Origin: Hippopus hippopus
Taxonomy: Eukaryota > Mollusca > Bivalvia > Cardiida > Cardiidae
Assembly: GCA_946811185.2 (NCBI GenBank)
Contig: OX328109.1
Span: forward strand, 806,001-870,000
Direction: 5' to 3'
DNA length: 64,000 nt
The notes below the pieces were generated by a model. It was not told the DNA's origin. It was given only the letters and a program-made list of their open reading frames with translations, and searched no databases. The position numbers and the translations under genes were made by a program. This document shows positions 34,401 to 44,900 of this stretch, piece after piece (position 1 is the stretch's first letter; each line of letters starts with the position of its first letter).

Positions 34401-36789
34401 CAGAATGTTGACCTTGACAATCTGTGACCTTCAACATTACTCTTGACCTTGGTAACTCTCCTGAGACTGTAAAAATTCTCCGCAAAGGAAGCATCTACAA
34501 ATACAGCATGATGATGAGAGAAGCAACCAGTAGAATTGTTTGTTTCTTTAGTGTCTAGAGCAGTTTTCAACATTATTTCAGACATATCACAGTGACCTGT
34601 GAAATTATCTGTTCTTTACAGAAGTTTTTCCTTACTAGTACTTCACATAACACCCAAAGTCACTGGCTGCTTTCCCACATACACATTGTCACTAGTAATC
34701 AGTATTTTCTCCTTTCCCCACTCCAAAGACATACCCCACTGTTCAAGCCACAGTTATCATTTGCAAATGCTTTCAATATTGATGATGTCCAAAATTTTGT
34801 CATTAAGTAAATACTTTAAGACACATCTATAATGTTTTCAGCCAGTTTTTAACCCATTTCATCTTTATTCTATGAAACTATAATTATTCTTGTATCTTCA
34901 TGCCAAATGTTGCCCCGACGGTTGCAAGATTGCACTGATGACAAGTGGTAGAAAATGAATTAATTTTCTGGTGGCCATCAAAGAAATCATCCTTGCTGTT
35001 TCCTCATCCCTTACAATATATACAGTATATCGGTAATTTATCTATGTTTACACAGCTGACTAAATTCTGAACCATTCTACATACTGTCAGGCTTAACAGC
35101 ATTTTTTCTCCCTGGCTGTAAGGATGTATCTTTAAATCACATTTATGAAGTTTGAAGTTCTAAAAAAATGCAATAAAGCCTTTCGATATAAGATGACTTA
35201 CTATATTTTTTGAGGTAGTAATACTCTAGAAGAAAATCAAGGCTGGTATATATTTCATCGTAGTACTTGAGTAACCAGCTGTATCTGTCTGGCCTGTGTT
35301 CAGCTAAAACCTAAAAAATAGTGAGCCATGCTCTGTGAAAAGGGGGTTTAAGGCATCTGCAACAAGTATCGACTCAGGTCAGCCATGCTCTGTGAAAGGG
35401 GGTTTGATAGAACTGCAAAAAGTATCGACCCAGGTCTGCCTGTGAAGTCTGTGCAGGCTGACCTGGGCCGAAACTTTTTTGCTACCAGTAAATTTTCTGT
35501 ATGTCCACAGACCATTCTACTGTACCTCATGCTTCACTCAATCGTTTGACAAAAAGGCTTTATGGATCCATAATCATACTATGACTTGGTTGGTATAATG
35601 CATGACAGAGATGTATTAAACCCTCCTTTTGTCAGAGCATGGCTCATATGCATATAAGCCATTAACCCTTTACTAAACAATCCAAACTTTTCGACGGCCC
35701 TGGTAAAAAAAGATTTTGAAAACATTGTAGGAAAAGGAGAAAATGCTGGTGACCAGCATTTTCTCCTTTTCCAACAATGTTTTCTATCCTATCACAGAGA
35801 AATCTTGCCATCTGATCAATATTTTAATTGACATCTCGGTGCTTTCATTAGGGAATGATTTCAGAATTTTGAAAATACATGTCTGAATTTTAGGAATTTT
35901 TCATAATAATTCAGGAAGAATGAAACATTTTAAAAACATGACAAACCTCCCCCCCCCCCATTTTATGAGTGGTCCAGATAACAGCGAGTAGTTTGGGTTC
36001 AGCATTTGAATAATTCCACAATCCTCCTAAAAACCAGGCTGTGTTGTGGGTACTCATTAGAAATAACATAAAGAGACAATTTCATCAAGTATGAAAAAAC
36101 AGGTTAACCTTACCCTTGCTCCGATGTTGGTTTTTTTTTTTTCTAAATTGTGTCTCAGCATTGGAGCTCCCTTTAGGATCGAAGGTAGGTTACCCTCAGT
36201 CCTGAGGGAAATTTAGTTGTAAGCAAGTAAATTCTTCTCTGAAATCTGAATACTCAAGGTGAAATAAATCGAGAAAAGTTGTACAATCATGTTTAAGACT
36301 TGACTCTTTCACAAGCAATAAATGATCGTGAGTCACTATTTCATAGAGAAAGTACCTAAGTTCCTTCCATTCCAGCCTTTTTTTTTTTTCAGTCTTTGTG
36401 TTTTATCTCACTCATTTGCAGACGACAAGTTAAATGAAGCTCAAAAGATAACCTGTCTTTGAACAGAATACAATGTGAAAATGGGTAAATGCTAGTTACC
36501 AGCATTTTCTCCCTTTCCCACAAAGTTTTTCATAGACATCTTCTTCAGATTCGTTCAAAGTCGGGATTTTGTGTTCAAAGGTTAAACCAGTCCCTGGCCT
36601 GTATGCGAGTACGAGCATTATCGGTGACGAATCTTAGACGGTATAGTGGAACCTTAGTAAGGGGCTTACCCGAACAGCATGTTTAATTGCGGGTCTGATT
36701 GTAGAATTAAGACCTTCTTGGGCCAAAACTTCAAATATGGATGGATTCACGTCCGAAATTGCAGAAGTCAGATGTGCTGCATCAGCCAT
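25458..36789 (-). CDS. PEX12: PEX12, peroxisome assembly protein 12 (8 coding exons)
   Basis: PEX12 is a membrane RING protein that forms, with PEX2 and PEX10, the ubiquitin ligase that recycles the import receptor PEX5. Coding exons on the minus strand: 36789-36670, 35310-35202, 34494-34382, 33367-33284, 31486-31272, 30678-30498, 26351-26263, 25575-25458. All junctions are AG/GT and the phases close exactly, giving 342 aa (human 359). Recognisable stretches are MADAAHLTSA and PSIFEVLAQEG (exon 1), ASFAENFYSLRR (exon 3), ILPYVKQKL (exon 4), YPYVHTAWEG (exon 5), FFLQFLDWWY (residues 243-252, exon 6) and VCPICHRTR (exon 7). The C-terminal RING keeps the PEX12 set of five cysteines, C287, C290, C308, C311 and C322, so it is the degenerate RING of this family. 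The least certain junction is the exon 5 donor (GTATTT). Introns are filled with M1, M2, M4, M6, SINE and HEL insertions. Confidence 0.93.
25612..25803 (-). mobile_element. SINE-A, tail-truncated, in PEX12 intron 7
   Basis: TCTTTCCAAGCCACTGGC to GCTACCGGGACTTGGC; begins 37 bp upstream of the last PEX12 exon in transcription order. Confidence 0.82.
25804..26225 (+). mobile_element. M1 MITE, host of a second M1
   Basis: Left part 25804-25905 ends in ...GCTACCCTT; right part 26135-26225 starts ACAAAATTTATCC and ends GCAGTTTGGTAAAGAG. The two join at a TTAA. Confidence 0.87.
25910..26130 (+). mobile_element. M1 MITE nested in M1, best-preserved copy
   Basis: 221 bp, TTAA 25906-25909 and 26131-26134. 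Hairpin 25961-26027 has perfect 33-base arms and a one-base centre. Confidence 0.94.
26671..26889 (+). mobile_element. M1 MITE, complete
   Basis: TTAA 26667-26670 and 26890-26893. Confidence 0.88.
26900..27800. other. PEX12 intron 6, unassigned part
   Basis: Mostly unique sequence; an M1 end at 27555-27600 and a SINE-C head scrap at 27740-27778 are the only pieces I recognise. Confidence 0.5.
27852..29632 (+). mobile_element. HEL element 1 (Helitron-like, 145-bp repeats) in PEX12 intron 6
   Basis: This element starts CAAGAGGGCCATGATGGCCC and ends ...CACTTCGTGCTCAGGTGAGCTAA. It is inserted in an M1 copy, splitting GGAGA|AAATGCTGG without any target duplication, so its ends are known to within one or two A's. 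It carries a 5' hairpin (AGGGCCAT/ATGGCCCT) and a 3' hairpin (AGCAC-TTC-GTGCT) and ends CTAA. The middle is a 145-bp tandem array. No transposase or Rep/helicase is encoded. Lack of duplication and the hairpin-plus-CTRR end suggest a non-autonomous Helitron or Helentron. Confidence 0.75.
28140..29550 (-). repeat. 145-bp tandem array of HEL element 1
   Basis: About nine to ten diverged copies of a 145-bp unit containing TTTGACCTAGTGACCTAG and AGGTTTTTCTAAGATTTG. Because 145 is not a multiple of three, the same peptide reappears in shifting frames; it is not a protein gene. Confidence 0.9.
29785..29905 (+). mobile_element. SINE-D (tRNA-like head)
   Basis: GGTGTCTGTAGTTGTGAGAT (A box region), GTTTGATTCCCACGAG (B box). 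Related copies: 44531-44572 and 44990-45110. Confidence 0.55.
30211..30600. repeat. About 195-bp tandem duplication covering a PEX12 exon end
   Basis: ACTTTGTCAATCTA...TTTCTAG and the exon text recur about 195 bp apart; copies differ by small indels. Confidence 0.85.
30302..30390 (-). pseudogene. Partial tandem duplicate of PEX12 exon 6
   Basis: This is a second copy of the 3' half of PEX12 exon 6, lying 195 bp downstream of the real one in transcription order. It still reads FLDWWYANDSAST and on to the same donor, with M to K and L to P changes and no stop. The upstream half of the exon is missing; the homology stops just before the codons for FLQ. A CAG before it could act as an acceptor, but the reading phase would not fit exon 5. 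It is probably a dead exon fragment created by a local duplication that also copied the flanking intron (30211-30406 versus 30410-30600). Confidence 0.75.
30820..30985 (-). mobile_element. SINE-A, head missing
   Basis: ATGGTGTTTTATGCTG to CACACATAACCCTC; cut before the tRNA-like part, next to an M1. Confidence 0.72.
30995..31217 (+). mobile_element. M1 MITE
   Basis: CCCTTTACCACACAATCCC end, right TTAA 31218-31221; the hairpin's right arm carries a small insertion. Confidence 0.8.
31538..31920 (-). mobile_element. M2 MITE, reverse, rearranged
   Basis: GACCATGCTCTGGCAAAA at left, hairpin CATGTCAGCCTGTACCC at 31840-31880, GCATTAAGCATGGTTCA at right; extra sequence at 31620-31730. Confidence 0.7.
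32020..32660. mobile_element. M4 foldback split by M6
   Basis: M4 left and centre at 32020-32325, last part after the M6 (ATGGTATGAGTTAAATTTAC). PEX12 intron 4. Confidence 0.75.
32330..32592. mobile_element. M6 palindromic element nested in M4
   Basis: GCAACACGCGAAAAGGGGCA at left is the complement of the right end. Each end also carries its own hairpin around CAGCCTGCGCAG, the same core word as in M2. About 262 bp. Confidence 0.85.
32990..33211 (-). mobile_element. M1 MITE
   Basis: ACTCTTAACCACACCGC to GCATGCTGAAGGG; ends 72 bp from PEX12 exon 4. A decayed half lies at 32860-32985. Confidence 0.75.
33395..33616 (+). mobile_element. M1 MITE
   Basis: CTCTTTACCACACAATCC end; begins 27 bp upstream of PEX12 exon 4 on the gene strand, so it sits next to the branch-point region. 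Confidence 0.82.
33623..33808 (-). mobile_element. M1 MITE, hairpin collapsed
   Basis: The centre of the hairpin is missing: GAGAAAATGC is followed directly by TTTTCCCAC. Confidence 0.75.
34558..34690 (-). mobile_element. SINE-A, partial
   Basis: TTTTCAACATTATTTCAG to GCTGCTTTCCCACATA, followed by an M1 right half (34700-34810). Confidence 0.72.
35321..35647 (+). mobile_element. M2 MITE with doubled left end
   Basis: AGCCATGCTCTGTGAAA...AAGTATCGACtCAGGTC occurs at 35323 and again at 35381, before the normal hairpin and right end (GAGCATGGCTCA). Confidence 0.85.
35666..35840 (+). mobile_element. M1 MITE, right part lost
   Basis: TTAA 35662-35665, CCCTTTACTAAACAATCC, hairpin with GGTGACCAGC centre. 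Confidence 0.8.
36412..36580 (-). mobile_element. M1 MITE, left end lost
   Basis: CATTTGCAGACGACAAG to GGGATTTTGTGTTCAAAGG; 90 bp from PEX12 exon 1. Confidence 0.75.
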
Positions 36790-38929
36790 CCCAAATTTTA
36801 CCCTAAGAAAATCGGGTGGAAAAAATCACAGGGAAGCATTCAATAACCGGATTTGATCATAGTCACCATTTTTTAGCAGAGTAAAAATGGATTTTACTAA
36901 TTGATTTCAATTTCTTGACATTGTTGATTCAAAACGGATTAATGTACATGCATGTTTTGAAATAAAGGTTTGAACACACCGATAATTGGCAAGGTACAAA
37001 GAAATGTGGGGAAATTCCAGAACGCTGTATATTTATCCGGTTATTTAATCTGATTCGGTCTTACTCTGTGATTATCAATATACTAAAATATCGAGAAGGA
37101 GACAATTCGCCGAAGTACGATTCTACCACCATTCATGCGTTCCATAGCAGGCTTCCTATTATCTTTATAGTGATTAGACATATCCAATTTAAAGAGTTTT
37201 TTTTTTGTTAATTATATAAAATCCACTCTAAAATATTCAGTAACATTCAGCACTGATTTATCGGTTGATATTTCTTAGACAAAGTGGTCGTTTACAAAAT
37301 CCTCCAAAACCCTATTTCCTACATCTCAGCGCTGAGAAAGCTGTATTTTAAGTTTCTTACATGTTCTTCTGTGGAACCAGACAACAAAACTTTAGGCCAA
37401 TCCAAATTGAAAGTATTTGCAGACGATAAATGCTTGTTTCTTTCATCTTGGTAAAATATTGTCAGAAAATGTTTTAATTACCATTCTTTTGGACCGCGTA
37501 TCACAAGGCATTCTAATTACGGTCATGCATTTCACCACGTAAGCATAAAGAGGAGTTAATCGTACTGAAAAGCATTTGATACACTGAGTTCAACTTTTTC
37601 CCTTGGATCAAAGTTAAGGTTGCCGCTAAATTTTTAATACTGTTTAGTACTGATAAAAAGATATTTTTCTCTAATGCGTGTCCTGCGCGAAGACTTAGAC
37701 TCTGCAAAGAGCCCCAATCGATTTGAGTGATTTTAACTATATCGGCCAACTGGCGAAAAAATCTAAAAATAAATTATAGAAATTTAAAAAGAGAAAAAGA
37801 ATAGCGAATTCGAAGTTATCAGAAGGAAAAAAAAACTAAATTAGGAGCAAGACACGTTGATGTCCGAAAGCCTTGAATATCAAAATATATAAAAATGAAA
37901 ATGGCATTGATAACCCCCCCCCCAACACACACACACACACACACGCACACACACACCCACACACACAGAGTCACAAACATAAAAAGCATCGTTTATTAAA
38001 TACAAAATTTTGTATTTTCTTGTTTTGACAGACAATTTTTTATTAAATTTAAAAGGGCATCTTTATCGAGAATCGAAATGGCTAACAAAGCATTTGACAA
38101 GAGAAACGAACAAATTTTGTTGAAATCATTGGATATCGAAATGACTACTTCTGTTGTCGAATACTCGCCGAATTGTCATCGGGCGAAATGTCCCCCATTG
38201 TTGTACTTTTTCGAACACATATTCTAATAATACTCTATCTTCCTGAAAATCTAATGATCGGTTTTATCAATCTGTGGTTGAAGACGATGGTAAACAAGCA
38301 GAACTTCGAAAGCTACCTCGGTTTGAAAACTACCGAGAAACCTGTCCTTTAATATTTTGACCCAGAAAACCTCGGCGATCTCGAGTTTGGTAAATGACAA
38401 GATCGAAAATGTTGGCTGCTAAATTCTGAATTATCTGACAGCCAACAATCTGACGGTATCTTGACTTTTGAATCGGGTACGGGCTTATATTCCTCTTATA
38501 TCAAATGTTTTGTTTACCATCGAATCCTGTGATATATGATGAGGAGATATACGTTTTTTCTTGAAATGAAAGATATGTTTATTTTTTATATTTGCTGTAC
38601 GCTGCACTCACAATAATGCATTACAGAAACCGGAAATAGGAATATCTTACGTCAACTGTCAAAAGGTCCGCTGTCAAAATGTATCATACGTTGATATAGT
38701 TTATCAAGAAGCGGCTTTGGAACATTGAACCTTTAAGTGAAAACTGTACCATTACTTTTGTGTAAAAACTGTACATAGATCACGATTTTGGGAATGAATC
38801 CCAAGAAATAAAATGCTAAATGAAACCTGCAATTTTCACAGTAACGCCCCTCTCAAACCAGGTATCAAATAATTTATCAGTTTTCTCATTTTTTTTTTTT
38901 TTTTATTGTAGGAGTGTCAGTAACTGAAA
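36790..38929. promoter_or_regulatory. Shared divergent promoter region PEX12 / AP1B1
   Basis: This 2.1-kb interval separates the start codons of PEX12 (leftward) and AP1B1 (rightward). It is poor in mobile elements: I find one decayed M1 piece (37378-37500) and a CA microsatellite (37925-37970). The AP1B1 start exon opens at an AG acceptor (38911/38912), so at least one untranslated exon of that gene must lie in this interval. A CCGGAAAT (38630-38637) resembles an ETS/GABP site, common in housekeeping divergent promoters. Transcription start sites cannot be placed from sequence alone. Confidence 0.5.
37925..37970. repeat. CA microsatellite
   Basis: An (AC)n run with a few interruptions, preceded by a C homopolymer, in the PEX12/AP1B1 intergenic interval. 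Confidence 0.9.
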
Positions 38930-41900
38930 ATGACAGACTCAAAGTATTTCACCACCACCAAGAAAGGTAAGTTTCCAGAACTTGTGTCTGGAATGGATTT
39001 TTCATTAGTTCAAGTCTTCTGCTTGAGGCAGGGTTTGACACTAACTTAATTTTCTAACAGGGATGCAGGACCACTTTATTCCATTTTTACGGGTCATCAC
39101 TTAAACTTCTTGCTCTTCTTATCAGGTCCATTTTTCATGACATGTAAATACAACAAACAAAACTGTAAAAGCAGTCATTAACCTGAATAGAAATAATGAT
39201 ACATTTATATTGAAATTGAAAGTAGCTTCATGTTTATAGGAAGAAAGTAGAGTCTTCCAGCAATAAACTTAAACCAAGGCGTATTTCAAGTACCTGAAAT
39301 GTTGGCTGCCTTGTGTCTGAATCATAAATATTTTGTACTTGTTGTCTTTCTTCCCTTGTTCTAGGTTGTTTACGTGGTGGACGTTCGTGTACCGACACAT
39401 GACCATGTAATAAGGTCAAATTGATGGAGTTGTTTAAAATACTCAAGGACAGGAAAATACTGTTCGCTTTGTAATGTTTTAACACTACCACATGATTCTG
39501 AATGTTAACAACCATGAATGAGAAAGCTTTGAAAGACATTGTTGGAAAAGGAGAAAATGCTGGTAACCAGCATTTTCTCCTATTCCCACAAAGTTTTCTG
39601 CCCTTTCACTCACAAATTCATCATTGGAGTCACATTTAATTAGTCGTAAATGCTTTAAATATAAATTGGTGTAAAGTTTTGTTGTTCGGTATAGAGTTAA
39701 TGTTTTGAACCCAACCTTTTTATTTTACAGGTGAGATTTTTGAGCTGAAAGCTGAACTGAACAGTGACAAGAAGGAGAAGAAAAAAGAAGCTGTGAAGAA
39801 GGTGATTGCGAGTATGACAGTGGGAAAAGATGTTAGGTTAGTTTGTTTGATTGCTGTTTAACAACGTTTTCAACATTATTAGGTCGGCTGTTAAAGAAAA
39901 CAGTGAGGTATTGTCACAGCCCTGTTGTCCGTCCGTCTGTCCTTACCCTCCTCCTCCCCCTTCCCCCCCCCCCAAAAAAAAAAAAAAAAATAGGCGGGGA
40001 AAAAAAGAAATTGTCAAAATCTGGTTCAGTGCCTCTGGAAAAAAATTTTGTGTCAAAATCTGATTCAATGCCTCTTTAACAAGAAAAGGCTTACTTTCTG
40101 ATTTGAATTTGATGAAAGGTTTAATCTATGAAAACCTAACCTATAATTCTAAATTTTTCTGCACAGTGCACTGTTTCCTGATGTTGTAAACTGTATGCAG
40201 ACAGACAACTTAGAGCTGAAAAAACTGGTGTATCTGTACCTGATGAACTATGCCAAGAGCCAGCCAGACATGGCCATTATGGCTGTGAACACATTTGTCA
40301 AGGTAAGCAGTGTTTCATCCAGGATTTGAAAAAAGTGGGGAATTGTCCACACACTTTTAAAAAATGTAGGTTTTTTTCCAAAAATGTGGGGGCCAATTGG
40401 CCAAGAATTGTAATGTTTGGCATGTAGGGTTTTTGCTTATGAGCCAGTGGAATGATACAAGACCATTATGACCCTCTTGCTAAATTTTCTCTTTTCAATT
40501 ATCAATTTTCTATATGCCTGTATATAGATTTCCATTGTTTGGAAACTTTCTTGTGAAAAAAATCCTTCTCCTTTATAAACTTTAACCTACATACAGATAT
40601 TCTCCTTCAGGACTGTGAAGACTCAAACCCACTGATCAGAGCTCTGGCTGTGAGAACCATGGGATGTATTCGTGTGGATAAGATAACAGAATATCTCTGT
40701 GAACCTCTGCGTAAATGTTTGAAAGACGAGGATCCCTATGTGAGAAAAACAGCTGCTGTCTGCGTGGCCAAACTTCACGACATCAACGCCCAACTGGTTG
40801 AGGATCAGGGATTTCTGGACTTGTTAAGGGATTTATTATCAGATTCCAATCCAATGGTAGGTTTAGCATCATTCTGCATGAGACTTTAAACTCTTTACAA
40901 TAGGACAAATCTTTACTTTAGACTTTGAAAGCCTTTGAAGACAAGTATATAGTTGCTAAAACCAGGCCAAATATTTTTTTGGCTATTGGCGGAATTCCAG
41001 CTTTTCACTTGCCCCAGATCGATCCAGAGATTATGCCAAATCGGAGAAAAAAAATCAGGGGGTGGGGGACAAGTTTGTTGCCCACAATCAACGGAGTTCC
41101 TGGAAATGAAAACATAAGTGGCATAAGTTTGTTTGCAACAGTTATAAAGGGAGACAACAGCTGCAACCCATGTCAAAAGACACTTGATACATTGTGTGTA
41201 GAAAATCGGCACACTAATTTGCTAACCTGTTCATCAAAAGTATTTAAAACTATACCATACAACCCAAACTTTTAAATACCCTGAGGCTTTTGAAACATAG
41301 TGGGAACAAGAGAAAATGCTGGTAACCAGCATTTTCTCCTTCTCACACAATGTTTTCTACCCTTCCGAAAACAAATTTGATATTTGAGTCACACTCACTT
41401 TGTCATCTGCAAATGCTTTCAATTTGGACAAGCTTGATATTTTGTCATTTGGTTAAGAGTTAAAACTTTCAGGATACTATGTTTTACCAATCAATGTTCT
41501 ATACTGGCATCTTGATGAATTATAAAAGGTTCCTATATTTTTTCTTTGCAGGTTGTAGCAAATGCGGTGGCAGCTATTTCAGAAATTTTGGATACCTCAC
41601 CTAATGCTTCCCAAGTGTTAGAGCTGAATTCAGGAACTATTAACAAACTGCTAACAGCTTTAAATGAATGCACAGAGTAAGTGTGGCTCTTAACCCTTTA
41701 CCGCACAATGCCAACTTTTGAAAGGCTTTTGAAAACATTGTGGGAAAAGGAGAAAATGCTGGTAACCAGCATTTTCTTCATTTCCCACAATGTTTTCTTC
41801 CGTTTGACAGACAGATTTTGCATTTTGAGTAATGTTTGATTTGTTGTCTGCAAATGCTTTCAATTTGGACAAAGCTAAAATTTTGTCGTACAGTAAAGTG

Positions 41901-44900
41901 TTAATTTAGCAAGTCTTGAAAATGTAGATAACTCAAATAAACAAACAAGAATGCAAAGTATTTTGACATCTCACAAATGTTCTTAAGCCTATGACAGGGT
42001 TTTCCCTGGACTCTTTTATGCATGGTCATTTGACCCCTTTCAAATGAAAAAAAAGAAGGCACACTTATAAATTTTAGGGGTCATTTTGGAATTAATGGGG
42101 GGTGGGTTCCAAATCTAATGAAACAGGGGTCAAGAAAAATCCTGCTGTTAGAATATTACATCTGCATGTAATTCTATAATCATTTGACTAGTAATGTCAA
42201 ATTAATAGAATGTAAACCTTAATATTTTATCAAACCACCCATGTAGTTTAACAACCCTGAAGTAGAAGGCCTTTAAAAACACTGTGGGTGAAGGAGAAAA
42301 TGCTAGTAGCCAAATAACAGACATTTTCAGGCTAAGGGTATGGCCTAAATAATTACAATTTCAAGGTTGGGCTTGTTGGCAAAATTGACAGTGTAGATAA
42401 AAGAACAGGTTGCATGTTACATGCAGTCTGATCTTTGGTCTGTGATTGTGCAATTAAAGTTGTGAAATACACTTAAAAAGTAAATAACTTTTGTTTCTGA
42501 GCTGTTTTTTAAATTTCTTTTGGTGGATTTAGACACAAGGAAAAGTTACGGAAAGTTTTATGCTTGTTTGTTTTTTCCGAGGATTGACGATAATCATTGC
42601 GACAGGATTCATTCTTCTCTCACCATTGATCATTGCTTCAGCATTGGTTAGGTGGGAAAGCAGCCAGTGACCTCTGGAAAGAATACTGTCAAGAAGAGTA
42701 CTGGTAACTGACATTCTAGGAAAGCATGGATAGGTACACTGGCCACTGTGATATAACTGATATAATTTTGAAAAAAGGCGTTAAACACCATTTAGTCTGT
42801 CAATTAATCACCAGTCAATCAATCAATCAATCAGTCAGTCAATCAATTCTGTATTATTTCAGATGGGGACAGGTGTTTATTCTAGATTCTATATCCAATT
42901 ACACCCCGAAAGATGAACGTGAGGCCCAGAGTATCAGTGAGAGAGTGACCCCAAGGCTGGCTCATGCCAATGCAGCAGTTGTACTGTCTGCTGTTAAGGT
43001 AGGGTTTTCTAATGTTGATTTTTTTTTTATCCCCTTCTGTGCTATAAGCAAGAGCAGGAGCTTTAGGAGATGGTAAAGATCAAGATCAGACTGCTCATTC
43101 TGTGCAGTCTGATCTTTGATCTACACTGTCAACTTGTTTAATCAAGCCTAACAGATAAAAATCATACTGAATTTCATGGTATTTTCAGCAGTCCAAATAG
43201 TAAAGAGTTCAAACTCTGGATTGTGTGTTAAAGTGTTTAACCTGTAGATTGTGTGGTAAAGAGTGTTTAACCTGTAGATTGTGTGGTAAAGAGTTTAAAC
43301 TCAATGCTGTGTGGTAAGAATTAAAACTGTGCTGTGTTGTAAAGAGTTAAAACTCCATACCATGTGGTAAAGAGTTAAAACTCCGGACTGTGTGGTAAAA
43401 GATTTTCCATGTTTTCCACAGGTTGTTATGAAGCTTATGGAGATGTTGGACATATCCAGTGATTATGTCACAAACTTGGTGAAAAAACTTGCCCCTCCTC
43501 TTGTCACACTACTCTCAGCAGAACCTGAGATACAGTATGTTGCCCTCCGTAACATCAACTTAATTGTACAAAAAAGGTATGTATGTCTTCCTCATAGTAT
43601 TTACTTGTTTATCCATCTTTTTCTCTCTATACTTGCCGAGCTCGGTAGAGCAGTTGGAACAAACGGGACTTGAGACAGGACTTGAGACAGAGGAGTAGGG
43701 TATGTCATTGGTTTGAATCCCCAGTTCATCCCATTTCTTTATGCTAACATTGGGCCCTGTATGGCTCAGTGGGAAAGTGTAGGACTTGTAGCCTAGAAGC
43801 TCTGGGTTTGAGCCTCACTGGAAGCACTGCAAACAATGTATATTTAATATAGATATTTTCAAAATCAACTGTCACAATGGATGGTTTGGTAACTTTACCA
43901 CGCAAGCTCAAGTTTTTGAAAACAGAAAAAACATGTGATTGTTTGGCAAAGGGTGAATGCTCTGTTTTTGACCTTCTACTTGTAAAACATTATTAGTGTT
44001 GGAGTAATACATGCATGAAAATATTCTAGAAGGATAAAATATGTCAACTCTTGAAAAGGGCAACAGCTGGTGTTTCAAAACTTGAAAAAGGCAATAGCCA
44101 AAATATTGAACAATAGAGTGTGTTTTTTCCTAGTGTTTCATTCATTCCCTGAGAAATATATGGATTTTGTGTCTTTTTTAGGCCAGAGATCTTGAAGAGT
44201 GAGATGAAGGTATTCTTTGTGAAGTACAACGATCCCATCTATGTGAAACTTGAGAAATTGGACATTATGATTAGGCTGACCTCACAGGCGAATATTGCAC
44301 AGGTCCTCGCTGAACTGAAAGAGTAAGTTATTGTATGCACAATTAAGTTAGCTTTTAAAGCGGATTATTCAGATTTCTATAATCTCATAGACGTCAAAAA
44401 TGATTCATCACTGAATTAGATTAGGTGAGTTTTAGCTGGGCTGTATTTGAAGAAAACATCCTGGTATTGCCGTTGCCCTGTTGTTGTCGTCTGCTTGTCT
44501 GCTTTGTCATCTGCATCGCCATGTGGACTACAACAAGGGCAATGTGGTGTCTGTGGTAGTTAGGTAGAGGTTTTAGGTGCAAAACTTTGACATTTTGTTA
44601 AATCTCTATCATATCTCTATACTGAAGGTACTTATTATACCCCCCGCAAAACAAATGTTTTCGGGGGTATACTGGAATCAGCCTGTCTGTCCGTCCGTCA
44701 GTGCGTCCGTCCGTGTGTCCGTCTGTGTACAAAATACTAGTAATTTTGTGTCGCGAACTCCTACAGTTTTCCTTCAGTTGTATTGAAACTTTGCACATAT
44801 ACTGATAATATATTGAAAATTTGCAAGACGCAATTTTCAAGTGTCAACTCTTCCTGGTTGAGGAATTATCTTCCCTTGAACTTGACACTCTTTTCTATCA

